From Frankia sp. RB7 (GTDB lineage Bacteria; Pseudomonadota; Alphaproteobacteria; Rhizobiales; Xanthobacteraceae), in the NCBI GenBank assembly GCA_030403585.1, contig JAUEPE010000003.1, forward strand, positions 62,001 to 126,000: a DNA stretch of 64,000 nucleotides. The letters are read 5' to 3'. Shown here in pieces: positions 16,468 through 24,065 of the stretch. The position numbers and the translations under genes were made by a program. A model generated the notes under the pieces. The model saw only the letters and a program-made list of their open reading frames with translations. It was not told the origin of the DNA and did no database searches. Position 1 is the first letter of the stretch, and the number at the start of each line of letters is the position of its first letter.

Positions 16468-17235
16468 TTAGCAGGTCGCTTTGCCGCAGCGGGCAACGCC
16501 GATCTTTTCCTTGAGACCGTCTAGGCCGACGGCGCCGACCACGATCTGCTTGCCGATCACGTAGCTCGGCGTGCCGTTCATGCCCATCGCTTCGGCGAGC
16601 TTGAAGTTCTCCTCGATGGTGGCGCGAACCTCGGGGCTTGCGATGTCCTTCTCGATCCTCGCGGTGTCGAGGCCGGCTTCCTTGGCCGCCTGGAGCGCGC
16701 GCGCCTTGTCGGCCGCACCGCGACCGCCGAGCAGCTTCTGGTGGAAGTCGAGATATTTCTTGCCGGAGGGATCCTGCATGCGCACGGCGACCGCGACCTG
16801 CGCGGCCTCGACCGAGCCCTGGCTCAGCACCGGAAACTCCTTGAGCACGACCTTCAGCTTGGGATCGGCCTTCATCAGGTCGAGCATGTCGCTCATCGCG
16901 CGCTTGCAGTAGCCGCAATTGTAATCGAAGAACTCGACGAAGGTGACGTCGCCGTCCTTGTTGCCGAGCACGACCTGGCGCGGCGAGTTGAAGATCGCGT
17001 TGGAGTTCTGCGCGATGCTGGCTTCGTGCTTCTCCGTCTCGGCCGCGGCCTGACGCTTGGTGAGCTCGGCCATGGCCTCCTCGAGCACCTCGGGATGGCT
17101 GACGAGGTAGTTCTTGACGATCGCCTCGATGTCGGTGCGCTGTCCATCGGAGAAGCTGTCGGCCGAAGCCGGTGCCGTTGCGCCGAAGATGGCGAGCGCA
17201 AACAGCGCGGAAGCAAGCAGGCGCAGCGAAGGCAT
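16468..17235 (-). CDS. DsbA family periplasmic thiol:disulfide protein
   Basis: 255 aa from ATG 17235 (AGAGG upstream; a TTG two codons earlier is less likely). Signal peptide MPSLRLLASALFALAIFGATAPASA. An N-terminal helical region (residues 28-80, QRTDIEAIVKNYLVSHPEVLEEAMAEL) is typical of the ScsC/BdbD-like group. The thioredoxin fold carries the active site FFDYNCGYCKRAM (CGYC near residue 109) and the cis-Pro loop NGTPSYVIG. It should oxidise or isomerise disulfides of exported proteins. Two further Cys close the protein (ARCGKATC). It lies 96 bases downstream of the M48 protease gene in the same direction. Confidence 0.9.
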   Translation of the reverse strand: MPSLRLLASALFALAIFGATAPASADSFSDGQRTDIEAIVKNYLVSHPEVLEEAMAELTKRQAAAETEKHEASIAQNSNAIFNSPRQVVLGNKDGDVTFVEFFDYNCGYCKRAMSDMLDLMKADPKLKVVLKEFPVLSQGSVEAAQVAVAVRMQDPSGKKYLDFHQKLLGGRGAADKARALQAAKEAGLDTARIEKDIASPEVRATIEENFKLAEAMGMNGTPSYVIGKQIVVGAVGLDGLKEKIGVARCGKATC

Positions 17236-17331
17236 TGGCAAATCCTCTTATCCAGAGCAGGTTTCGAAAAAACGTCCCGGCGGACTTAATCGGAGTGTCG
17301 TGACGTCAAAGTGGCGGATGTCGTGATCGGG

Positions 17332-18735
17332 CTAGTTACGCGGCGGTTTCGACGCCACGATGTCGTCGGCCTTGACCCATCCGGGCGTGCCGACGGCGAA
17401 ACGGGTTTTCGCGCGCGTGGCGAGCTCGCGAGCGGTCTTGTTGTCGCCGCGCAAGTAGGCGGCCTGGGCAGAGGCGAGATCCGCCTCGGCATAGTCTCCC
17501 TTCCGGCCATAAGCCATCGCGAGCTGCATGAAGCCGAGAGGGGCCTCGGGCTCCCGTGCCACCGCGGCACGGAGAATCCGAACGGCGTCGTCCGTGTAGG
17601 CCTTATTATCGGTTCCAACCAGAGCCTGCCCAAGTAACATCTCGATGAGGGGCGCATTGTTCGAAAGTGCGACAGCCTTGCGCAGGGGGGCGATCGCGTC
17701 GGCCGGCTTGCCGCTTTCCAGCAGGGCCTGGCCGCGGACCTCGTAGAAGTACGGGTTGTTCGGCTGCACCGCGATCAGCGCGTCGATCTGGGTCAGCGCG
17801 CTACGCAAATCGCCGTGCAGATAGGTGCTGATGGCGCGGGCATAGCGCGCCGGCATGCTGTCATTGGTCTGGGGATAGCGGCGATACACCAGCTCCGGCC
17901 GCTCCATGAAGGCGGAGATCTTGGCGCGCACCATGTCGTGGCGGAGCTGCAGCGCGGGATCGTCCTTCTTGTCCCAATAGGGGCTCGTGCTCGCGAACTC
18001 CTGGAGCGCTGCGACGCGCTCGGCGGGCATCGGGTGCGACTGCAGATAGGGATCGGCGCCGCGTGCCGCGAACAGGCTCTCGCTGGTGAAGCGCTTGAAG
18101 GTCTCGTACATGCCCTTCGGCGACTGCTGGGTCGCGGTCAGGAATTTCACGCCGGCGCGGTCGGCGTTCTCTTCCTGCTGGCGCTGGTAGGACAACAGCG
18201 AGCGGCGGATCATCTCCTGCGGTCCGGCGATCGCAGCCGCGCCGGCATTGGCGAGCCCGTTATTGCCACTGCCGGAGCCGCGGCTCGCACCCGCCACGAG
18301 CGCTCCGGCGCCGAGCAGCATGGCGATGATCATAGTGGTCTGGGCATTGGCGAGCTGCTCGCGCATCTTGGACAGATGGCCGCCGGCCAGATGCCCGGTC
18401 TCGTGTGCGAGTACGCCGATCAGTTGGTTCGGCGTCTCCGACTGCAGGATCGCGCCGTAATTGACGAAGATGCGGCGACCATCGGCGACGAACGCGTTGA
18501 ACGAGTTGTCGTTGATGATCACCATCTGGATGTTCTGCTTCTCCAGACCGGCAGCGCGCAGGATCGGGCGAGTATATTCGCGCAGCAACTGCTCGGTTTC
18601 GGTGTCGCGCAGGACCGGTGGTCCGCGGCCTTCCTGCGCCTGTGTCGCCGGGACCGGCAGCAGCGCGATCGCAGTCGCCGTGACGAGGGCGGTGAGGGCG
18701 GAGGCCTTCTTGCGCAATGCGATCTGGAGCAACAT
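17332..18735 (-). CDS. M48 family metalloprotease with TPR tail (BepA/YfgC-like)
   Basis: 467 aa from ATG 18735; the frame stays open upstream to 18927 but the N-terminal export signal (KKASALTALVTATAIALLPVPATQAQ) fits this start. Zinc protease motif HETGH (GVLAHETGHLAGGH, near residue 125), with the third ligand Glu in QQEENADRAGVKFL. A Gly/Ala-rich hydrophobic stretch lies near 155-190. The C-terminal half (from about 290) is TPR-like helices (YLHGDLRSALTQIDALIAVQPNNPYFYEVRGQALLESGKPADAI). E. coli BepA with this architecture assists or degrades misfolded outer-membrane proteins in the periplasm; the same role is likely. Divergent from the aminotransferase gene. Confidence 0.9.
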   Translation of the reverse strand: MLLQIALRKKASALTALVTATAIALLPVPATQAQEGRGPPVLRDTETEQLLREYTRPILRAAGLEKQNIQMVIINDNSFNAFVADGRRIFVNYGAILQSETPNQLIGVLAHETGHLAGGHLSKMREQLANAQTTMIIAMLLGAGALVAGASRGSGSGNNGLANAGAAAIAGPQEMIRRSLLSYQRQQEENADRAGVKFLTATQQSPKGMYETFKRFTSESLFAARGADPYLQSHPMPAERVAALQEFASTSPYWDKKDDPALQLRHDMVRAKISAFMERPELVYRRYPQTNDSMPARYARAISTYLHGDLRSALTQIDALIAVQPNNPYFYEVRGQALLESGKPADAIAPLRKAVALSNNAPLIEMLLGQALVGTDNKAYTDDAVRILRAAVAREPEAPLGFMQLAMAYGRKGDYAEADLASAQAAYLRGDNKTARELATRAKTRFAVGTPGWVKADDIVASKPPRN

Positions 18736-18829
18736 CAGACGGTCTGGATCAAACGGGCTTGGAATGCAGTTTTTGTGATTGGTTTTGGCGATTGGCGGCG
18801 GACCGGATACGCGATATGCCCTTATGAGC

Positions 18830-18857
18830 CGTATAATGCGGCTAGTCTGGGGCGCAA
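18830..18857 (-). promoter_or_regulatory. Candidate sigma-70 type promoter for the M48 protease gene
   Basis: On the - strand TTGCGC (18852-18857) and TATACG (18830-18835) are 16 bp apart and about 95 bases before the ATG at 18735. The same AT island reads GTATAAT on the + strand, but without a good -35 for the divergent aminotransferase. Confidence 0.3.
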
Positions 18858-18911
18858 GCGCCCTGTTTTCCGGACCGAACGGACCGGTCCGCCAGCGAAT
18901 AGCAGAAATCG

Positions 18912-20099
18912 ATGCACGATGCGACATTGAGGAACCGGTTGGGGCAGTGGCTCGAGCCCTCCCGCCGCAGTGACGTTCCCCCGTTCATGGTGATGGACGT
19001 CATGGCCGCGGCGGCCCGGATCGAGGCGGCCGGCGGCCATGTCATTCACATGGAGGTCGGCCAGCCCGCGGCCGGCGCGCCGAAGACTGCGATTGCGGCG
19101 GCGCAGGCCGCGCTGTCTGCAGGGCGGATCGACTACACTTCGGCGCTCGGCATCCCCTCCTTGCGCGAGCGCATCGCGCGGCATTATCGCGATGCCTATG
19201 GCTGCACCGTCAGCCCTGAGCGAATCGTGGTGACTACGGGCTCCTCTGGTGGGTTCATCCTCGCCTTCCTGTCGATGTTCGAGCCCGGCGATCGCGTCGC
19301 GGTGACAGTGCCGGGCTATCCGCCGTACCGTCACATCCTCACGGCGCTCGGCTGCGAGCCCGTGCTGATCGAGACCAACGACGAAACGCGTCATGCGCTG
19401 ACCGGCGAGGCGCTGCTCGCCGCCCATCGCAAGGCGCCGCTGAAGGGCGTGCTGGTCGGCAGCCCCGCCAATCCGACGGGGACGATGATGTCCCGGGAGG
19501 CGCTGGCCGGGCTGATCGCAGCATCCGAGGAGGCCGGCATCCGCTTCATCTCCGACGAGATCTATCACGGGCTCGACTATGCCTTTCCGGCGGTGACCGC
19601 GGCCGAGCTGTCTCCGCACGCACTCGTGATCAACTCGTTCTCGAAGTATTTTTGCATGACGGGCTGGCGCGTCGGCTGGATGGTCGTGCCCGAGATTTTG
19701 GTGCGCCCGATCGAACGGCTGCAGCAGAACCTTTCGATCTCGGTGCCGTCGTTGTCGCAGATCGCGGCCGAAGCCGCCTTCGACGGCGCGGCCGAGATGG
19801 AGGAGATCAAGCACGGCTATCAGGAAAACCGGCGCATTTTGATCGAGGGATTGCCCAAGGCGGGCCTCAGCAAATTCCTGCCGGCGGATGGCGCGTTCTA
19901 TCTTTATGCCGACGTTTCGGACTTCACCTCGGACAGCTTCGACTTCGCCAGGCAGATGCTGGAGAAGGCCCACGTCGCGGCAACGCCGGGCGTCGATTTC
20001 GATCCGGTTCACGGCCGCTCGTTCATCCGGTTTTCCTATGCGCGCTCCGCCGCGGAGATGCGGGAGGCAGTTGACCGGGTCGCTCACTGGCTTAAATAG
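18912..20099 (+). CDS. Pyridoxal-phosphate-dependent aminotransferase, class I/II
   Basis: 395 aa. Fold-type I aminotransferase with the expected landmarks: substrate-end GQPAAGAPK near residue 50, TTGSSGGF (phosphate loop, near 112), VPGYPPYRHI, GSPANPTGTMMS with the conserved Asn, FISDEIYHGLDY with the pyridine-binding Asp, and the Schiff-base lysine K245 in NSFSKYFCMTGWRVGW. The C-terminal FIRFSYARS holds the carboxylate-binding Arg. Substrate cannot be fixed from sequence; members of this subgroup act on aspartate, aromatic or branched amino acids. bioY follows 33 bases later, which hints at co-transcription more than function. Confidence 0.92.
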   Translation: MHDATLRNRLGQWLEPSRRSDVPPFMVMDVMAAAARIEAAGGHVIHMEVGQPAAGAPKTAIAAAQAALSAGRIDYTSALGIPSLRERIARHYRDAYGCTVSPERIVVTTGSSGGFILAFLSMFEPGDRVAVTVPGYPPYRHILTALGCEPVLIETNDETRHALTGEALLAAHRKAPLKGVLVGSPANPTGTMMSREALAGLIAASEEAGIRFISDEIYHGLDYAFPAVTAAELSPHALVINSFSKYFCMTGWRVGWMVVPEILVRPIERLQQNLSISVPSLSQIAAEAAFDGAAEMEEIKHGYQENRRILIEGLPKAGLSKFLPADGAFYLYADVSDFTSDSFDFARQMLEKAHVAATPGVDFDPVHGRSFIRFSYARSAAEMREAVDRVAHWLK

Positions 20100-20132
20100 C
20101 CGCCAGTTTCGAAAGCCTTCCGGAGTGCATCT

Positions 20133-20747
20133 TTGTCTGACCGAACCGTACCGTCCGCCGTCACATCGCATTCTCCTCTTGCCGCAGTGATGTGGCCGAC
20201 CCGACCGGGCGAGACCGTCGGCGCCTTGCGCGCCGTCGTCCTGGTGGCGCTCGGCTCCGCACTGATGGCGCTGTCGGCCAAGGTGAACCTGCCGCTGCCT
20301 TACGTGCCCATGACATTGCAGACCCTGGTCGTGCTGATGATCGGCGCGGCCTATGGCTGGCGTCTTGGCAGCGCAACCATGATCGCCTACCTCGCCGAAG
20401 GCGCGATGGGGCTGCCGGTGTTCGCCGGTCCGGTCGGTGGAATTGCACCGCTGGTCGGCCCGACCGCCGGTTATCTCTACGGCTTCGTGCTGGCCGCCTT
20501 CGTCATCGGCTGGTTCGCCGAACGGGGCTGGGATCGCAACGTCGTGCTGCTGTTTGCGGCAATGGCGGTCGGCCATGTCGTCATTTTCATCGCCGGCTTC
20601 GGCTGGCTGGCCTACGGCATCGCCCTTGGCGCGGATAAGGCCTGGCTGGTCGGCGTCGCGCCGTTCATTGCGGCCTCGGTGGTCAAGAACGCGCTGGGCG
20701 CTGCGCTGATGCCGGCGGTGCGCCGGATCGTCGACCGCCGCGTCTAG
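20133..20747 (+). CDS. bioY: Biotin transporter BioY
   Basis: 204 aa, TTG start at 20133 with CGGAG about 8 bases upstream; an ATG at 20190 is the alternative. S-component of an ECF biotin transporter with six predicted helices. Family motifs are ALMALSAKVNLPLPYVPMTLQTLVVLMIGAAYG near residue 40, YLAEGAMGLPVFAGPVGGIAPLVGPTAGYLYGF near 85, and the end helix GVAPFIAASVVKNALGAALMPAVR. No bioMN genes are visible, so it acts alone or with ECF units elsewhere. Biotin is the cofactor of the AccB encoded earlier in this window. Confidence 0.94.
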   Translation: MSDRTVPSAVTSHSPLAAVMWPTRPGETVGALRAVVLVALGSALMALSAKVNLPLPYVPMTLQTLVVLMIGAAYGWRLGSATMIAYLAEGAMGLPVFAGPVGGIAPLVGPTAGYLYGFVLAAFVIGWFAERGWDRNVVLLFAAMAVGHVVIFIAGFGWLAYGIALGADKAWLVGVAPFIAASVVKNALGAALMPAVRRIVDRRV

Positions 20748-20784
20748 AACTCACCATACGGAATGGTTCCAATTGACAGGGCCG

Positions 20785-20801
20785 GCCAAGTTGATCTTGG
20801 C
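20785..20801. promoter_or_regulatory. Inverted repeat upstream of dctA
   Basis: GCCAAG-TTGAT-CTTGGC, a perfect 6-bp inverted repeat 32 bases before the dctA start. TTGACA occurs at 20773-20778, but no good -10 follows. No sigma-54 (GG/GC) promoter of the usual rhizobial dctA type is evident. Confidence 0.35.
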
Positions 20802-20832
20802 TGGCTCTGAGTTTTGAGGGGGGAGTAAAACA

Positions 20833-22167
20833 ATGACAACGACAACAATGACCGGCGCGCCGGCGGCACCGAGCGCGGCCAAGCCGTGGTATAAAATTCT
20901 CTACGTCCAGGTGCTGATTGCGATCGTGCTCGGCGCCATCGTCGGCTGGCTCTGGCCGACGGTTGCCACCAACGAATGGATCAAGGCGCTCGGTGACGGC
21001 TTCATCAAGCTGATCAAGATGGTGATCGCCCCGATCATCTTCTGCACGGTGGTCTCCGGCATCGCCCACATCCAGGATGCCAAGAAGGTCGGACGCATCG
21101 GCGTCAAGGCGCTGATCTATTTCGAGATCGTCTCCACCTTCGCGCTGGTCATCGGCCTCATCATCGGCAACGTCATCAAGCCGGGCGCAGGCTTCGGCAA
21201 TGCTGCTGCCAACGCGCAAGCGGTCGCCAGCTACGCCAAGCAGGCCGAGGGCCAGAAGTCGGTCGACTTCATCCTGCACATCATTCCCGACACCGTGGTC
21301 GGCGCCTTCGCGCAGGGCGAGATCCTGCAGGTGCTGCTGTTCTCGGTGCTGTTCGGCTTCGCCATCATGGGGCTCGGCGAGCGCGGCTACGTCATCCGCA
21401 ATTTCATCGACGATGCCGCGCACGCGGTGTTCGGCGTCATCTCGATCGTGATGCGCGCCGCGCCGCTCGGTGCGTTCGGCGCGATGGCCTACACCATCGG
21501 CAAGTTCGGTACCGGCGCGATCCTCAATCTGATGGGCCTGATCGCGACGTTCTATTTGACCGCTGCACTGTTCGTGATCGTGGTGCTCGGCACCATCGCG
21601 CGCTTTGCCGGATTCTCGATCTTCAAGTTCCTCGCCTATATCAAGGACGAACTGCTGATCGTGCTCGGCACCTCGTCGTCGGAAAGCGCGCTGCCGTCCT
21701 TGATGGAGAAGCTGGAGCGGCTCGGCTGCTCGAAGTCGGTGGTGGGCCTCGTGGTGCCCACGGGTTATTCGTTCAACCTCGACGGCACCAACATCTACAT
21801 GACGCTGGCGACCCTGTTCATCGCGCAGGCGCTCGGCTTCGATCTCACCTTCGGCCAGCAGATCACGATCCTGGTGGTGGCGATGCTGACCTCGAAGGGT
21901 GCCTCCGGCATCACCGGTGCGGGCTTCATCACGCTGGCCGCGACGCTCGCGGTGGTCGATCCGCGGCTCGTGCCAGGCATGGCGATCGTGCTCGGCATCG
22001 ACAAGTTCATGAGCGAGTGCCGCGCACTGACCAATCTCTGCGGCAACGGCGTAGCCTGCGTGATCGTCGCCTGGTGGGAGGGCGAGCTCGATCGCGACAA
22101 GCTCAACGCCCGGCTGAGCCGGCAGATCGATCCGACCGACCTCGAGACTGCGGTGACGACGGACTGA
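20833..22167 (+). CDS. dctA: C4-dicarboxylate transport protein DctA (dicarboxylate/amino acid:cation symporter)
   Basis: 444 aa, strong GGGGGAGT ribosome site. SLC1/DAACS-type symporter for succinate, fumarate and malate: N-terminal [46 protein letters not shown] near residue 57, the serine-rich re-entrant loop [24 protein letters not shown] (about 275), [25 protein letters not shown] (about 312) and the second hairpin [22 protein letters not shown] (about 350, here MLTSKGASG). Length and motifs are complete. In rhizobia dctA often sits beside dctBD; those are absent here, and several dctA paralogues are typical of bradyrhizobia. Confidence 0.95.
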   Translation: MTTTTMTGAPAAPSAAKPWYKILYVQVLIAIVLGAIVGWLWPTVATNEWIKALGDGFIKLIKMVIAPIIFCTVVSGIAHIQDAKKVGRIGVKALIYFEIVSTFALVIGLIIGNVIKPGAGFGNAAANAQAVASYAKQAEGQKSVDFILHIIPDTVVGAFAQGEILQVLLFSVLFGFAIMGLGERGYVIRNFIDDAAHAVFGVISIVMRAAPLGAFGAMAYTIGKFGTGAILNLMGLIATFYLTAALFVIVVLGTIARFAGFSIFKFLAYIKDELLIVLGTSSSESALPSLMEKLERLGCSKSVVGLVVPTGYSFNLDGTNIYMTLATLFIAQALGFDLTFGQQITILVVAMLTSKGASGITGAGFITLAATLAVVDPRLVPGMAIVLGIDKFMSECRALTNLCGNGVACVIVAWWEGELDRDKLNARLSRQIDPTDLETAVTTD

Positions 22168-22200
22168 TCTGCAAGCTGCATCGGGCGGCGTGATGCGCCG

Positions 22201-23079
22201 TCATATCTTGAAGTAATAGGGCTGGTCGAGATCCTCGATCAGCCCTTTTTCTTGCGGCTCCCAGCCGAGCAAGGCGCGCGTCTTCGCGCTCGATGACGGG
22301 ACGTCGACGGCGGCAAACCGCGCGAACCAGCCGAATTGCGCGGCTGCTTCGTCCTGCGATTTCGAGACCACGGGCACGCCGAGCCTTTTGCCGATCACTT
22401 CCGCAATCGTCTTGAACGGGATGCCTTCCTCGGCGATCGCATGATATCGCGGCGCCGTTGCGCCTTGCTCAAGCGCGAGCCGATACACGCGCGCGGCATC
22501 GAAACGGTGCCCGGCCGGCCAGCGATTCATGCCGTCGCCGATATAGGCCGCCACGCCCTTCTCGCGCGCGAGGTTGATCAGGATCGGGACAAAACCGTGG
22601 TCGCCCTCGCCATGGGTCGTGGGCGGCAGCCGAACCACGGCGGCGCGAACGCCGTCCAGCGACAGCGCGGTCGATTCCGATACGCGCGGGAAACCCTGTG
22701 CCGATTCGTCATCCTCGGTCGCAAGACGTCCGGGCGCCAGCAGCGCCACGCCGGAGGTGACGATGAGTGGGCGCTCGGAGCCCTTGAGCTCCTCGCCGAG
22801 TGCGAGGATGGCGCGACGGTCGAGCTCGCAATTGTCCAGAAATTTCGAGAAGTCGTGGTTGAAGCCGAGGTGCAGCACGCCGTCGGAGCCGGCCGCGCCG
22901 CTGCGTAACGAGGCGTGGTCCTCCAGCGAGCCGCGGTGAACCTTCGCGCCCATCGCGGTGAGGGCGGCCGCGCCCGCATCGGAACGGGCGAGGCCGGTGA
23001 CGCTGTGGCCGGCGGCGATCAGGTCGGCGACGACGGCGGAGCCGACGAAGCCGGTGGCGCCTGTGACGAATACACGCAT
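22201..23079 (-). CDS. NAD-dependent epimerase/dehydratase (atypical SDR)
   Basis: 292 aa from ATG 23079 (TGGAGAAC upstream). N-terminal Rossmann motif MRVFVTGATGFVGSAVVADLIAAGHSV with GxxGxxG. The order of later elements (GLARSDAGAAALTAMGA, GSLEDHASL, VLHLGF, SGVALLAPG, RLPPTTHGEGDHGF) is that of atypical/extended SDRs related to YwnB/SDR5a oxidoreductases. The catalytic YxxxK of classical SDRs is not seen, so activity may be non-standard. It is divergent from an HTH regulator (23171) with paired direct repeats between them, so that regulator probably controls it. Confidence 0.85.
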   Translation of the reverse strand: MRVFVTGATGFVGSAVVADLIAAGHSVTGLARSDAGAAALTAMGAKVHRGSLEDHASLRSGAAGSDGVLHLGFNHDFSKFLDNCELDRRAILALGEELKGSERPLIVTSGVALLAPGRLATEDDESAQGFPRVSESTALSLDGVRAAVVRLPPTTHGEGDHGFVPILINLAREKGVAAYIGDGMNRWPAGHRFDAARVYRLALEQGATAPRYHAIAEEGIPFKTIAEVIGKRLGVPVVSKSQDEAAAQFGWFARFAAVDVPSSSAKTRALLGWEPQEKGLIEDLDQPYYFKI

Positions 23080-23122
23080 GAGCAGTTCTCCAGGGTTGGT
23101 AGGAGGCAGCATCTGCGCTAGA

Positions 23123-23160
23123 ATTATCCGGGTAAAGTAGTGACATTATCAGGGTATAAT
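23123..23160. promoter_or_regulatory. Direct-repeat operator and -10 box between epimerase and HTH regulator
   Basis: ATTATCCGGGTAAA (23123-23136) and ATTATCAGGGTATA (23145-23158) are direct repeats 22 bp apart, i.e. two helical turns on one face. A consensus TATAAT (23155-23160) overlaps the second copy and lies only 10 bases before the ATG at 23171. The regulator's mRNA would then be nearly leaderless if that box is used. Likely target of the 23171 protein, whose family (MmyB-like HTH) usually represses a divergent oxidoreductase (inference). Confidence 0.5.
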
Positions 23161-23170
23161 AGCTAACAGG

Positions 23171-24004
23171 ATGAGCGAGACCTCCAGCGAAAACCTGCTC
23201 GGGACCTATTTGAAGGACCGCCGCATTCGGCTCGACGCGGCTGCCTTCGGCTTCAGCGGCAGCCGCAGGCGTACGCCGGGGCTGCGGCGCGAAGAGGTGG
23301 CACAACGCGCCAATATCAGCCCGACCTGGTACACTTGGCTAGAGCAGGGCCGCGGCGGCGCGCCGTCAGCCGACGTTCTCGATCGCATCGCAGCCGCACT
23401 GATGCTGACCGATGTCGAGCGCGAGCATCTGTTCCTGATCGGGCTCGGCCGTCCACCCGAGGTCCGCTACCAGGCAAGCGAGGGCGTCTCGCCGCGGCTT
23501 CAGCGCGTACTCGATGCGCTCGAGACCAGCCCCGCCATCATCAGGACCGCGATCTGGGACGTCGTTGCCTGGAATCGCGCGGCCACGTTCGTGCTGACCG
23601 ACTATTCAAAACTCCCGCCGGAACGGCGCAACATCCTGCGGCTGATCTTCAGCGAGCCGAACATCCGGGCCGCGCAATATGATTGGGACAGCGTCGCCCG
23701 CTTCGTCGTCGCGGCGTTCCGGGCGGATGCGGCGCGCGCCGGTGCAGTCTCGCATGTCGCCGAGTTCGTCGACGAGATGTGCCGTCTCAGTCCCGAATTC
23801 GCGAAGCTGTGGGCCGACAACGACGTCCGCAACTATGGCGAGGGCGTCAAGAATCTGCGCCATCCCGTGCTCGGCCCGATCGCGTTCGAATATTCGGCCT
23901 TCTCGGTCGACGGCCGGCCTGATCTCGGCATGGTCGTCTACAACCCGGCGACGCCGGAGGACGCCGAGCGCATCAGAAAAGTTCTCGCCACGCATATTGA
24001 CTGA
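23171..24004 (+). CDS. Helix-turn-helix transcriptional regulator (XRE N-terminus, MmyB-like ligand domain)
   Basis: 277 aa. The N-terminal DNA-binding part is LGTYLKDRRIRLDAAAFGFSGSRRRTPGLRREEVAQRANISPTWYTWLEQGRGGAPSADVLDRIAAAL (residues 10-78), characteristic of the MmyB-like group. The C-terminal half (about 100-275) is the PAS-like MmyB ligand domain (SPAIIRTAIWDVVAWNRAATFVLTDYSKLPPERRNILRLIF..., HPVLGPIAFEYSAFSVDGRPDLGMVVYNP). Members typically repress a divergently transcribed SDR or oxidoreductase, which is exactly the layout here. Fatty-acid-like ligands are known for one family member; not established here. Confidence 0.93.
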   Translation: MSETSSENLLGTYLKDRRIRLDAAAFGFSGSRRRTPGLRREEVAQRANISPTWYTWLEQGRGGAPSADVLDRIAAALMLTDVEREHLFLIGLGRPPEVRYQASEGVSPRLQRVLDALETSPAIIRTAIWDVVAWNRAATFVLTDYSKLPPERRNILRLIFSEPNIRAAQYDWDSVARFVVAAFRADAARAGAVSHVAEFVDEMCRLSPEFAKLWADNDVRNYGEGVKNLRHPVLGPIAFEYSAFSVDGRPDLGMVVYNPATPEDAERIRKVLATHID

Positions 24005-24065
24005 CGGAATTCGCAGCCTCGCGCGTTTAACCGGCATCTCTGATGTCGAAGGGGCGGGCGGTATC

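Noticed and set aside
18822..20576. 584-codon - strand frame opposite the aminotransferase and bioY
   Set aside because: His/Arg-rich shadow without recognisable domains; both + strand proteins carry full family motifs.
20760..20832. Sigma-54/DctD-type promoter before dctA
   Set aside because: No TGGCAC-N5-TTGC-like element is present; only a short inverted repeat was found.
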